From assembly GCF_000308215.1 (NCBI RefSeq), contig NZ_CAJE01000012.1, positions 434,001 through 498,000 on the forward strand: 64,000 nucleotides of DNA. The letters run 5' to 3'. This DNA comes from Methanomassiliicoccus luminyensis B10 (GTDB lineage Archaea > Thermoplasmatota > Thermoplasmata > Methanomassiliicoccales > Methanomassiliicoccaceae). Every line of letters begins with the position of its first letter. Position 1 is the first letter of the stretch. Both the position numbers and the translations under genes were made by a program. Positions 48,431 to 57,062 of the stretch are shown piece after piece. The notes beneath the pieces were generated by a model, which saw only the letters and a program-made list of their open reading frames with translations, was not told the origin of the DNA and ran no database searches.

Positions 48431-49681
48431 CTACCATATGCTGACCCTGCCCGCCTCCACAGGGAGATGCTTCACGAACTCCCGCAGCATCCTTTCCGTT
48501 AACGACCTGGGACCCGGATCGTCCTGGTACCCCACGGTGATCGACATGCGGCCGTTGAACGTGGAAACGACGAAGCAGGCGCCGGGCATGTACAGGCCGG
48601 GATAGCATACGTATGCGTCGACCAGCCCGTCGACCGGCGGGAGCTCCAGGCGGCCGGGGTTGGACAGGAAGATGTTGGCCAGGCCATCCTCCCGCATCTG
48701 GGCCATTCTCTCCACCAACCTTTGGACGGCCGTGCCTTCCGGGTCGCAGCTCCTATCGAACTCGACCTGCTCCGGGATGCCGAGAGATCCTTCCTTCAGC
48801 TTCCTGGTGGCGCCGATGACCTTGTCAAGTATCTCACCCGCGCCTTCCTCCGGCTCCCGGTTCAGCTGAAAGCAGACGTTCGCCGATTGGTTCGATAAGA
48901 GCTTTGGATCGCCATTCAGGTGCTGCCTCAGGTTCACGGGGAAGCACACCGTCCGCGGCCCCACATGGCCGGTGATCTCGCTCATGGAGAGGAAGTAGGC
49001 GGCGAGAAGGGCGTCGTTCACCGTCCCCCCGCGGGCGCGGACCACCTGTCTTATCCTATCCACTTCGTCCGGGCCGATGACCGCGCGGTGATATGTGGAC
49101 GGCGCCTTGGACGGGCCGCAAAGAGCGGGCCACATGGCTTTGGTTATATCCGAGCTGACCGGCCGCTCCTCCGGTCTCCCGTCAAGCAGGCCGGCCGTCC
49201 AGAGGGTATCCCTCTCCGGGAGGCCGTCTTCCGCCGCCTCTATCGACGAGGGATCCCGGTACGCGCCCATCAGCGCACGGGCCAGTCCCATCAGCCCAAA
49301 GGCATCGGAGGCCGCATGCGCCATGCTCAGCACCGCCACGTCCCTCTTCGGGGAGCGCAGCAGCCGGAGCTCGGCCTGCCGGGGAAGGTACGGGTCGATC
49401 CCTTTAGCCACCAGGGGCCGGTAGTCGCCGCTCACCTCCAGCAGGGGCACGTCGCTATCCTCTTCTCGCCTTCTGATATGCTCCCAGTAGGCCGGGCCGT
49501 TCCCCCTGACCATCCTGGAAGACAATATAGGAAAAGCATCCAGGCATCCGGAGAAGGCTTCCTCCAGCCTCTCGCGGTCCGCCCGGCCCTCGAACTCCAG
49601 GACCGCGATCATGGTGGCGTCCCCCATCAGCCGCAGGGAATCGGTGAACATGTCCAGGGACGAGGCGGGGCGGCGGCGCAT
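48431..49681 (-). CDS. Condensation-domain-like acyltransferase
   Basis: 416 residues of the CoA-dependent acyltransferase/NRPS condensation superfamily. The active-site motif is MAHAASDAFGLMGLAR (HxxxD, about residues 120-124; the first His of HHxxxDG is replaced by Ala). The later VNDALLAAYFLSMSEITG and FPVNLRQHL segments are typical of PapA5, alcohol acyltransferases and wax-ester-like enzymes. It probably esterifies or amidates an alcohol or amine with an acyl-CoA. No NRPS partner domains are nearby. Convergent with the hydrolase, 43 bp apart. Confidence 0.8.
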   Translation of the reverse strand: MRRRPASSLDMFTDSLRLMGDATMIAVLEFEGRADRERLEEAFSGCLDAFPILSSRMVRGNGPAYWEHIRRREEDSDVPLLEVSGDYRPLVAKGIDPYLPRQAELRLLRSPKRDVAVLSMAHAASDAFGLMGLARALMGAYRDPSSIEAAEDGLPERDTLWTAGLLDGRPEERPVSSDITKAMWPALCGPSKAPSTYHRAVIGPDEVDRIRQVVRARGGTVNDALLAAYFLSMSEITGHVGPRTVCFPVNLRQHLNGDPKLLSNQSANVCFQLNREPEEGAGEILDKVIGATRKLKEGSLGIPEQVEFDRSCDPEGTAVQRLVERMAQMREDGLANIFLSNPGRLELPPVDGLVDAYVCYPGLYMPGACFVVSTFNGRMSITVGYQDDPGPRSLTERMLREFVKHLPVEAGRVSIW

Positions 49682-49780
49682 GGCCCGAGAATACCTGGTC
49701 CGACGATAAAACGTCCGGTCGAGGCCGCCCGCCCTCTTTTCCGCGCCCGCTCGCAGAAAGGCTAAAAAGAATGATGCCCC

Positions 49781-51478
49781 ATGGGCGGGATGATGTCCGC
49801 CGATCTGAGAGAGGTCGTCAAGAAGTACACGCTGCAGAACGCCGCCCTGTTCGGGGGCAAGGCCAATCCCAAGGCCGTGCTCGGCAAGGTGCTGGCAGAA
49901 CAGCCTGAGCTTCGCTCCAGGGCCAAGGAAGTGGCCGCCGCGGCGGAAGAGGCCGCCCGCGAGGTGCAGGCCATGCCCTTCGATGACATCTGCAGGATGG
50001 TCGGGGACATCGACCCGAACCTACTGAAGAAGACCAAGTGCGAGAAGAAGCATGTCCTGCCCGACCTGCCCGGCGCGGAGGAGGGCAAGGTGGTCATGCG
50101 CTTCGCGCCCGGTCCCTCGGGACCTTTGCACCTGGGCCACACCAGGGTGGCGATCCTCAACGATGAGTATGTCAAGAGGTACAAGGGAAAGTACATCAAC
50201 CGCCTGGAGGACACCAACCCCGACAAGATCGATCCCGACGCCTATAAGATGATCCCGGAGGATCTGGAGTGGCTCGGCATACACGTGGACGAGACGGTCA
50301 TCCAGAGCGACCGCTTCGAGATCTACTATGACTATGCGGGCAAGCTCATCGACCTGGGCAAGGCGTACGTGTGCACCTGCCAGGCCGACACCTGGAGAAA
50401 GCTGAAGGAAGAGAGCAAAGCATGCCCGCACCGTGACCAGTCCCCGGAGGAAGCGCACGCTCTGCTGGACAAGATGCTCTCCCGCGGGTTCAGGGAGGAG
50501 GAGGCGGTCCTCGTGGTCAAGACCGACCTGAAGCATCCCAATCCCGCGGTCAGGGACTTCATCGGGCTGAGGATCGTGGACTCGGTCCCCCACCCCCGGA
50601 CCGGGACCGAGTACACCGTGTACCCCATGATGAACTTCTCGGTCGCCATCGATGACCATCTGCTCGGCCTCACCCACGTCATCAGAGGCAAGGACCACCT
50701 CAACAACACCCTGAGGCAGGAGTACATCTTCGATTACTTCGGCTGGAAGAAGCCGTGGTACTTCCACTACGGGCTGGTGCGCATACCGGAAGCGATCCTC
50801 AAGACCTCTACCGTGGGCAAGGGGATCAAGAGCGGCGAGTACTCGGGATGGGACGACGTGCGCCTGGGTACGGTGCGCGCCATGGCCAAGAGGGGCATCT
50901 CGGCCGAGGCCATACGCAGCTACTGGCTGGACGTGGGCATGAAGGAAGTGGACATAGAGTTCGCCTGGGACAACCTGTACGCGTTCAACAAGCAGATCAT
51001 CGACCCGGTGGCCGACCGCTACTACTTCGTGTGGGACCCCCAGGAGCTGGAGATCGTCGGGGTGGATAAGCTGGAGTCCCGCTCGCCCCTTCATCCCGAT
51101 CACCCCGAGAAGGGCGTCAGGCACCATGTCCTCGCCCCGCCCCTAAAGGTCTACATTACCGGCGACGACCTGGCCGGGTTCAGGGAGCGCGGCACCGTGC
51201 GCCTGAAGGACCTGTGCAACCTGCGCTGGGACGGCGAGAGGGGCGTGTACACCGGCAACGACCATAATGTGCTACGCGAGGGAGTGAAAATAGCGCATTG
51301 GGCCCCCGTCGACGGCGTGGAATGCGAGGTGATGATGCCCGACGGCACCGTCAAGAAGGGCATCGCCGAGAAGCTGCCTTCTCAGGAAGAGGGGAAAGTA
51401 GTACAGTTCGAGCGGTTCGGCTTCGCCAGGATAGAGACGGTGGCCCCGATGATCAGGGCCTACTTCACCCAGAACTGA
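49781..51478 (+). CDS. gltX: Glutamyl-tRNA synthetase, archaeal type
   Basis: 565 residues, class I, archaeal/GlnRS-like architecture with an N-terminal helical extension. HIGH motif variant PSGPLHLGHTR (near residue 112), NRLEDTNPDKI and HVIRGKDHLNNTLRQEYIF. The KMSKS position reads LKTSTVGKGIKSGEYSGWDD. A C-terminal beta-barrel anticodon domain follows. It charges tRNA-Glu and, in archaea, also tRNA-Gln for GatDE. Starts at 49790 or 49793 (MMSADLREVVKK) are as likely as 49781. Confidence 0.96.
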   Translation: MGGMMSADLREVVKKYTLQNAALFGGKANPKAVLGKVLAEQPELRSRAKEVAAAAEEAAREVQAMPFDDICRMVGDIDPNLLKKTKCEKKHVLPDLPGAEEGKVVMRFAPGPSGPLHLGHTRVAILNDEYVKRYKGKYINRLEDTNPDKIDPDAYKMIPEDLEWLGIHVDETVIQSDRFEIYYDYAGKLIDLGKAYVCTCQADTWRKLKEESKACPHRDQSPEEAHALLDKMLSRGFREEEAVLVVKTDLKHPNPAVRDFIGLRIVDSVPHPRTGTEYTVYPMMNFSVAIDDHLLGLTHVIRGKDHLNNTLRQEYIFDYFGWKKPWYFHYGLVRIPEAILKTSTVGKGIKSGEYSGWDDVRLGTVRAMAKRGISAEAIRSYWLDVGMKEVDIEFAWDNLYAFNKQIIDPVADRYYFVWDPQELEIVGVDKLESRSPLHPDHPEKGVRHHVLAPPLKVYITGDDLAGFRERGTVRLKDLCNLRWDGERGVYTGNDHNVLREGVKIAHWAPVDGVECEVMMPDGTVKKGIAEKLPSQEEGKVVQFERFGFARIETVAPMIRAYFTQN

Positions 51479-51492
51479 GGTCGAAGCGGAAC

Positions 51493-51512
51493 GCCCGGGG
51501 CGCGCCCCGGGC
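51493..51512. terminator. Perfect GC palindrome between convergent genes
   Basis: GCCCGGGGCGCGCCCCGGGC, a 20-bp perfect palindrome exactly between the stops of gltX and the hemerythrin gene. It is probably a bidirectional stem at the mRNA ends; no T-tract on either side. Confidence 0.5.
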
Positions 51513-51965
51513 TCAGCCCCTGATCTTCTGGATCTGCCTGCTCTCCTCCGCCTCGAACTCCTTGTCGAGCTTCTCCTTGTCCTCGGCGGCGATCATCTCG
51601 TCAAGAAGCGGGAAGATATTCCCTTCCTCGATCTGGAAGTGCAACGAGATCATGTTGTTCAATACCACCAGCTTGGGGAGCCAGGTCTCCTCGTTGACCT
51701 TTACGTCGGCCAGGTCCCTCATCAAGTTCCTGATGACCCGGTGCTCCTCCATTGACTGCAGGGCGATGGGGCGGACGTCGAGGTCGGTGGAGATGGCCTG
51801 GTAGATGGAGGCCTCCTCGCCCTTCTCGTGGGCCTCCACCTTGGCCATGAGGTCGAGGTATTCCCTCGCGTATTTGTCCACGTTGTCTATCGGGCCGTTC
51901 AGAAGCTCGTTCAGGTCCCCCAGTATGCCACGGTGCTCCGACCTTATGCGCTCGATGATGTCCAT
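51513..51965 (-). CDS. Hemerythrin-like (HHE) domain protein
   Basis: 150 residues. Ligand pattern: IRSEHRGILGDL, AHEKGEEASIYQAI, MEEHRVIRNLM and NMISLHFQIEEGNIFPLLDEMI. A di-iron HHE protein of the DUF438/RIC-like group, likely for iron, oxygen or NO handling. It stands alone between convergent gltX and the divergently spaced radical SAM gene. Confidence 0.9.
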   Translation of the reverse strand: MDIIERIRSEHRGILGDLNELLNGPIDNVDKYAREYLDLMAKVEAHEKGEEASIYQAISTDLDVRPIALQSMEEHRVIRNLMRDLADVKVNEETWLPKLVVLNNMISLHFQIEEGNIFPLLDEMIAAEDKEKLDKEFEAEESRQIQKIRG

Positions 51966-52043
51966 TGGTACACCTTCTCCTTAGCAGAATTCGTGGGAGA
52001 GCGGAGTATATGTGAATATCGGCATCGATGGCTCTGGATGCGC

Positions 52044-53081
52044 CTAGATGTCCCTGAACGGGACTATGTCGCAGCAGGTGCACTCGTGGCACATGGTGTG
52101 GAACGTCCTGGTGTCAAGACCGTGCTCCTCCAGTATGCGCTTGTGCCCCTTGGCCAGGCGCAGGATGCGGTCCGGCGATATCGGCTCCAGGGGGCCGAGG
52201 GCCTCGATCATGGGCCCACGGTTGATGTCGTTCAGCCGCAGGGGGCGGAGGGTGGCCACGCACCCCAGCTGGGCCAGCGCCCTGACGCCGTCCAGCACGT
52301 TCTGGTCGCTCTCTCCCATCCCTACGATAATGTTCGAAGCCACCTTTCCCTTCCCAAACACCCTGCCGGCGTGGGCGATGGCGGCCATGATGCGCTCGAA
52401 GTCCTGCTCCCCGCACACCTTCTCGAAGATGCCGCGGTCGTAGGTCTCGATGTTGATCTTGATCTCGTCGGCCCCGGCGCCTTTCAGCTGGTCGATCTGT
52501 GCCAGGTCGTCAACGTACGGCTCCACCCCGATGGGCACGTCGGGGTGGGTCTTCCGCACCTCCGAGATGACGTAGGCCATCCTGTCCACGGTCCCCTGCG
52601 GCGCCGCCACCACCGCCGAGGTCAGCGCCACGGCCCTGAAGTCAGGGCGGGCCGCCGCGCGGCGTATCAACGCCACGATCTTATCGGGGTCCAGGCCCTT
52701 GTCCATCCTCTCGTCCAGCCGGGGGGAGGCGCAGAACTTGCAGTTGTAGATGCACCGCGTGCCAAGGTTGAAGAACGCCTGCTCCGGCGCGTGGAACACC
52801 ACCGGCTCGATCTCCACGCTCTCGATGAACATCTCCCCGTTCCTCAAGAGGGAGTACACCGGACCTGCCCCGACGAGCTCGAACTCCCCCTCCTCCGTCG
52901 ATATGGCCTTTTTGACCCTGGCGCCCTCGAACGCCAGCACTATGGCGGCAGAGCCGGCCCCGGGGCCGGCGGTGGACCTCGACAGCGGGAACGGGGGGCG
53001 GAAATCGGACGATACTTTGACGGGCCCGCCGGCGAGCAGAGCGGCCTTCTTCCCGGCCCTTATCCAGAGCTCCTCTTCCAT
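52044..53081 (-). CDS. Radical SAM protein of unknown function with C-terminal Cys cluster
   Basis: 345 residues. Radical SAM motif CxxxCxxC as NLGTRCIYNCKFCASPRLDER (Cys near residues 109, 113, 116). The core continues with KINIETYDRGIFEKVCGEQDFERIMAAI and GKVASNIIVGMGESDQNVLDGV, resembling BioB/lipoyl-synthase-like enzymes. The C-terminus has MCHECTCCDIVPFRD, a possible auxiliary cluster site. The N-terminal 100 residues are not recognised. It overlaps cysS by 22 bases at its start, so the two are co-transcribed; the functional link is not evident. Confidence 0.8.
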   Translation of the reverse strand: MEEELWIRAGKKAALLAGGPVKVSSDFRPPFPLSRSTAGPGAGSAAIVLAFEGARVKKAISTEEGEFELVGAGPVYSLLRNGEMFIESVEIEPVVFHAPEQAFFNLGTRCIYNCKFCASPRLDERMDKGLDPDKIVALIRRAAARPDFRAVALTSAVVAAPQGTVDRMAYVISEVRKTHPDVPIGVEPYVDDLAQIDQLKGAGADEIKINIETYDRGIFEKVCGEQDFERIMAAIAHAGRVFGKGKVASNIIVGMGESDQNVLDGVRALAQLGCVATLRPLRLNDINRGPMIEALGPLEPISPDRILRLAKGHKRILEEHGLDTRTFHTMCHECTCCDIVPFRDI

Positions 53082-54484
53082 TTTACCCCCTCCGAGGTAT
53101 CCTGGAGCTCGATCCCCTTCTCCTTGAGCCTGTCCCTTACTTTATCGGCGAGGTCGTACTGCTTCCGCTTCCTCAGCTCGTTGCGCACCTCGATCAGGAT
53201 CTCGATGATCTCCCCGGACCGGTCCTCCTGCGCTGCCTCCTCGGAAGGCAGGATGCCGAACACAGTGTCCACTTCCCCCAGCACGTGAAGGATGTTCTCC
53301 ACTCCTTCGTTGCTGAGCTTTCCCTCGGCCAGCAGACGGTTCGTCTCCCTGACGAGGTCGAACATGGCGGAGACCGCGGCCCGGGAGTTGAAGTCCTGGT
53401 CCATGGACTCGATGAACTGCCCGCGGAAGGTGCTCACCAGCGCCTCGGCGTTATCGTCCCCTTTTGTTTTGCCGAGGGCGGCACGCAGCTCATGAACGGT
53501 GTTGTGCAGCCTCTTCAGGCTGGCCGCGGCCTCTTCCAGCGCCGCTTCGGAGTACACCTGGGGCCCGCGGTAATGGGCCGACAGCACGTAGAACCTGATC
53601 TCCTGCCGGGTGCGCTTCTTCAGCACGTCCCTCAGGGTGAAAAAGTTCTTCAGGGACTTGGACATCTTGGCGTCCTGCACCTGCAGCATGCCATTGTGGA
53701 CCCAATAGTTGGCCAGAGGCTTACGGTTGGCCGCCTCGGACTGCAGGATCTCGTTCTCGTGGTGGGGGAAGATGAGGTCATTGCCGCCCCCATGGATGTC
53801 GATCGTCTCCCCCAGGTACTCGGTGCACATGGCCGAGCATTCGATGTGCCACCCCGGGCGCCCTTTCCCCCAGGGGCTGTCCCAGGCTATCTCCCCGGGC
53901 TTGGCGGCCTTCCACAGCGCGAAGTCATAGGGGTTCCTCTTCATCTCGTTGACCTCGACCCGCGCCCCCGCCTGCATGTCCTCCAGCTTCTGGCCCGTAA
54001 GCCGCCCGTAGTCCTGGACCTTGTCCACCGAGAAGTACACGCTCCCGTCCTCGCTGACGTACCCGAAGCCGTTATCGATGATCCTCTGGGTCATCGCTAT
54101 GATCTCGGCGATGTTCTCCGACGCCTTGGGGTAGTCATCGGCCCTGTTGACCCCCAGCGCGTCGACGTCCTCGAAGTAGCGCTTTATGTACATGCTGGAC
54201 AGGGCCAGGGGGTCCATGCCCATCTCCGCAGCGCGATTGATGATCTTGTCGTCCACATCTGTGAAGTTGGTGAGGTGGGTGACATCGTACCCGCGGTAGC
54301 GCAGGTACCGGGCGATCATGTCGAACACGATGATGGAGCGGGCATGGCCCATATGGATGTCGTCATACACGGTCACGCCGCACACGTACATCTTGACCCG
54401 CTTGTCGTCGATAGGCCTGAACTCCTCTTCCCGCTTGGTGAGAGTATTGAATATCCTGAGAGCCACTGGTTCCCCCTCGCTCAT
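53060..54484 (-). CDS. cysS: Cysteinyl-tRNA synthetase
   Basis: 474 residues, class I. Zinc Cys and HIGH region [44 protein letters not shown] and KMSKS variant [13 protein letters not shown]. It charges tRNA-Cys. Many methanogens lack CysS and use the Sep-tRNA route, so its presence is informative. The cysE gene lies 18 bp upstream in the same direction and the radical SAM gene overlaps downstream. A tRNA-Cys is in the same window (61863). Confidence 0.97.
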   Translation of the reverse strand: MSEGEPVALRIFNTLTKREEEFRPIDDKRVKMYVCGVTVYDDIHMGHARSIIVFDMIARYLRYRGYDVTHLTNFTDVDDKIINRAAEMGMDPLALSSMYIKRYFEDVDALGVNRADDYPKASENIAEIIAMTQRIIDNGFGYVSEDGSVYFSVDKVQDYGRLTGQKLEDMQAGARVEVNEMKRNPYDFALWKAAKPGEIAWDSPWGKGRPGWHIECSAMCTEYLGETIDIHGGGNDLIFPHHENEILQSEAANRKPLANYWVHNGMLQVQDAKMSKSLKNFFTLRDVLKKRTRQEIRFYVLSAHYRGPQVYSEAALEEAAASLKRLHNTVHELRAALGKTKGDDNAEALVSTFRGQFIESMDQDFNSRAAVSAMFDLVRETNRLLAEGKLSNEGVENILHVLGEVDTVFGILPSEEAAQEDRSGEIIEILIEVRNELRKRKQYDLADKVRDRLKEKGIELQDTSEGVKWKRSSG

Positions 54485-54502
54485 TTAGGTTGACAAGAAC
54501 AA

Positions 54503-55150
54503 CTATGGCTTATTGAGCTTTTCCTCAAGCTCGCTGACCCGGCGCTCCACCCGCTCGATGGAGGCGCATATATCGTCGAGCGCCTCCACCAGGGGGTCTG
54601 GCAGATTCTCCCGCCGCACCTCGATGCGCTTCTCTTTCTCCCCATTGCGCTTGACCACTTTCCCGGGGATCCCGACCACGGTGCTGTTGGGCGGGACGTC
54701 CTTCACTACCACCGACCCGGCGCCGATCTTGGAGCCGGCCCCGATGACGATGTTGCCCAGCACGGTGGCGTGGGCTCCCACTACGACGTTGTCCTCCAGG
54801 GTCGGGTGTCTCTTCTCTTTTGAAGTGCTCACCCCTCCCAGCGTCACCCCCTGGAAGATGGATACGTTGTCCCCGATCTCGGCCGTTTCCCCGATGACCA
54901 CGCCGGTGGCGTGGTCGATGAAGAACCCCTTGCCGATGGTCGCGCCGGGATGGATGTCGGCGCCGGTTAGGACCCTCGCCCAGTAGTTGACGGCCCGGGC
55001 GGTCTTGTAGTGCCCGTTCATGAAGAAGCGGTGCGACACGCGGTGGAGGATGATGGCGTGAAGGCCGGGGCTGAACATCAGCGCCTCGCCGAACGACCTG
55101 GGCGCGGGATCCCGTGCCAGGACCGTGTTAACGTCGTCCTTCCAGCCCAT
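54503..55150 (-). CDS. cysE: Serine O-acetyltransferase
   Basis: About 215 residues. Left-handed beta-helix with hexapeptide repeats; signature ADIHPGATIGKGFFIDHATGVVIGETAEIGDNVSIFQGVTLGG and KRHPTLEDNVVVGAHATVLGNIVIGAGSKIGAGSVVVKDVPPNSTVVGIPGK. It makes O-acetylserine for cysteine synthesis. A TATA element (minus strand, 55187-55178) predicts a transcript start near 55155, so the ATG at 55150 or 55156 in a leaderless message is preferred over the much longer open frame. A C-terminal coiled-coil (SIERVERRVSELEEKLNKP) follows. Pairs with cysS. Confidence 0.92.
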   Translation of the reverse strand: MGWKDDVNTVLARDPAPRSFGEALMFSPGLHAIILHRVSHRFFMNGHYKTARAVNYWARVLTGADIHPGATIGKGFFIDHATGVVIGETAEIGDNVSIFQGVTLGGVSTSKEKRHPTLEDNVVVGAHATVLGNIVIGAGSKIGAGSVVVKDVPPNSTVVGIPGKVVKRNGEKEKRIEVRRENLPDPLVEALDDICASIERVERRVSELEEKLNKP

Positions 55151-55260
55151 AAGCATGTGCATGAGCTTGTAGACTATGATATATTTTGCCCCGTGACCGC
55201 CCCTCCGCCCGCATGCTCCAGTCGCCGATGCATAGCGATTTATAGCAGCCTCGTAATTAC

Positions 55261-55280
55261 TATGCAAAAAATGGTGCATA
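55261..55280. promoter_or_regulatory. Shared operator, copy 1 (TATGCA-N8-TGCATA)
   Basis: TATGCA (55261-55266), 8-bp spacer aaaaatgg, TGCATA (55275-55280). It lies about 21 bp downstream of a rightward TATA-like gatttatag (55236-55244), near the expected transcript start of the radical SAM genes. The same element occurs at 59561-59580. Confidence 0.65.
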
Positions 55281-55343
55281 TGTATGTTTAACATTATGCA
55301 TATTAAAGAGAGCGCCCCGGGAATCGGGGCGGCCATTACCGCC

Positions 55344-57026
55344 ATGGCGGACCGTTTCATCGAGAGCGGATTGAGCAAGATCGTGACCTGGAGCGGCTGG
55401 GAGTCATATGGCAGAACGGGCGAGGCGGCATCCCAGGGCGGGGTCAAGATAGTCCTAACCGCATCGAGCATCGAGATGAGCGATTTCAACCTCAACCCCT
55501 TCCTGGCCTTCGCCGGAGGGTTTCCCCAGGTACTGGTCCAGAAGAAGCTCTATCCCCCTGTCCCGTCGAACGAAGATGGCTCGGCCAAGTTCGCGCCGTA
55601 TGGACTGAGGAAGGTGGAGTCCCTTCTGATCGACGAGTTCGGAGAGGAGAACGTTGTTGTCACGCACCCCCACAACCTCCACCGCTTCATCGGGCCGAAC
55701 ACCGAGATAATCGGGATCACCACCATGGACCCACTGGGGACGGGGTTCGTGAGCAGGACCTACACCAGCATCCTCGGCCTGAACGGGAGGTCGGCCACGC
55801 TCGCCGAGTTCGAGGACCTGATGAACGATCCCAGCATCAGGGGCTCGAAAGCGAAGGTCATCGTGGGAGGCTCCGGCGCGTGGCAAATATCCGAACTGAA
55901 GATGCAGGACGCCTTGGGCGTGACTTCCGTTCTGATGGGGCAGGCCGAACGCTCGCTCCCCGCGATCATGCGGGACATCCTTCGCGGGAGCGTGCCGGAC
56001 CGCACGATCCCCATGGACACGCCATCCCCTGACGAGGTTCCGCTGATAAAGAAGCCGGCCATATACGGCACGGTCGAGATCATGCGGGGATGCGGGCGAG
56101 GATGTTCCTTCTGCTCCCCGACGCTGCGCCATTGCCATTCCTTCCTCCTCGACCACATCGTAAAGGAGGCGGAAGTGAACGTGCGGGGCGGGACCAGGAT
56201 GATCATCCTCCAGACGGACGATGTGTTCCTGTACCGGGGAAAGGAGCGGTTCCTACCCAATAAAGAGGCCATCGTGGGCCTGTTCAGGGCCATGGGGATG
56301 ATCGAGGGCATGGAATACCTCCAGGTCGCCCACGCCTCGCTCGCTCCGGTCGTATACGATCCGTCCATCGTCGAGGGGATAGCCCCTCTTCTGGTGGACA
56401 GGTCCACCTGGACATGCCGGAACAAGCGCTGCGCGTCCGTGGAGGTGGGCATCGAGAGCGGGAGCCCCCGCCTGATGCGGCAGCACATGCGCGGCAAGAT
56501 GCTACCCTACCCGCCGGAGCAATGGCCGGACGTGGTGGTCAGGTCCATAGAGATACTGAACGATCACGACATTTACCCACTGGCGACATTGATCCTCGGA
56601 CTGCCGGGGGAAACGGATGAGGACATCCATGCCACCGTTGAACTCCTGGAGCGGCTGGACGGCTCGAAGCTGTTCTACGTCCCCCTCCTGTTCACGTCGG
56701 AAGAGGAGTCCAAGCTCAGACAGCAGCGCCATGGGGCCCTCAGAGATCTCGACGAAGATCAATGGGGCATCCTCTCCAGCTGCTGGAAGCACAACATCGA
56801 TGTGTGGAGCCCCGAGAGGGCGAGGTCGATCTTGCTGGCCAGCACCATGTCCGGCCCCTATTTTTGGATGAAGCATGGGAGCAAGGTCCTCGCACCGATC
56901 CTGAGGGTCTCCGGTCTCGAGGACCGGCTGATCGGAAGGAAGGCCGCGATCCCGTGCCAGCCCAACTTTTGCACGCCGGAGATCCAACCCATCGAGGATG
57001 CCATGTACGAGAAGACCGAGGAGTGA
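55344..57026 (+). CDS. Radical SAM protein of a cobalamin-type family (enzyme 1)
   Basis: About 560 residues; start uncertain (ATG at 55284, 55344 or 55476). Family similarity begins at VKIVLTASSIEMSDFNLNPFLAFAGGFP. The radical SAM motif is MRGCGRGCSFCSPTLRHCHSF (CxxxCxxC). The preceding part (IIGITTMDPLG, AKVIVGGSGAWQI) is a Rossmann-like region where related enzymes bind cobalamin, though no DxHxxG is visible. Later parts: SVEVGIESGSPRLMRQHMRGKMLPYPP and YPLATLILGLPGETDEDIHATVELL. Substrate unknown. 37 bp before the second radical SAM gene, probably one operon. Confidence 0.82.
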   Translation: MADRFIESGLSKIVTWSGWESYGRTGEAASQGGVKIVLTASSIEMSDFNLNPFLAFAGGFPQVLVQKKLYPPVPSNEDGSAKFAPYGLRKVESLLIDEFGEENVVVTHPHNLHRFIGPNTEIIGITTMDPLGTGFVSRTYTSILGLNGRSATLAEFEDLMNDPSIRGSKAKVIVGGSGAWQISELKMQDALGVTSVLMGQAERSLPAIMRDILRGSVPDRTIPMDTPSPDEVPLIKKPAIYGTVEIMRGCGRGCSFCSPTLRHCHSFLLDHIVKEAEVNVRGGTRMIILQTDDVFLYRGKERFLPNKEAIVGLFRAMGMIEGMEYLQVAHASLAPVVYDPSIVEGIAPLLVDRSTWTCRNKRCASVEVGIESGSPRLMRQHMRGKMLPYPPEQWPDVVVRSIEILNDHDIYPLATLILGLPGETDEDIHATVELLERLDGSKLFYVPLLFTSEEESKLRQQRHGALRDLDEDQWGILSSCWKHNIDVWSPERARSILLASTMSGPYFWMKHGSKVLAPILRVSGLEDRLIGRKAAIPCQPNFCTPEIQPIEDAMYEKTEE

Positions 57027-57062
57027 CCTCATGTCGCATATCGAGACGGGGGAGGGGCGGAA

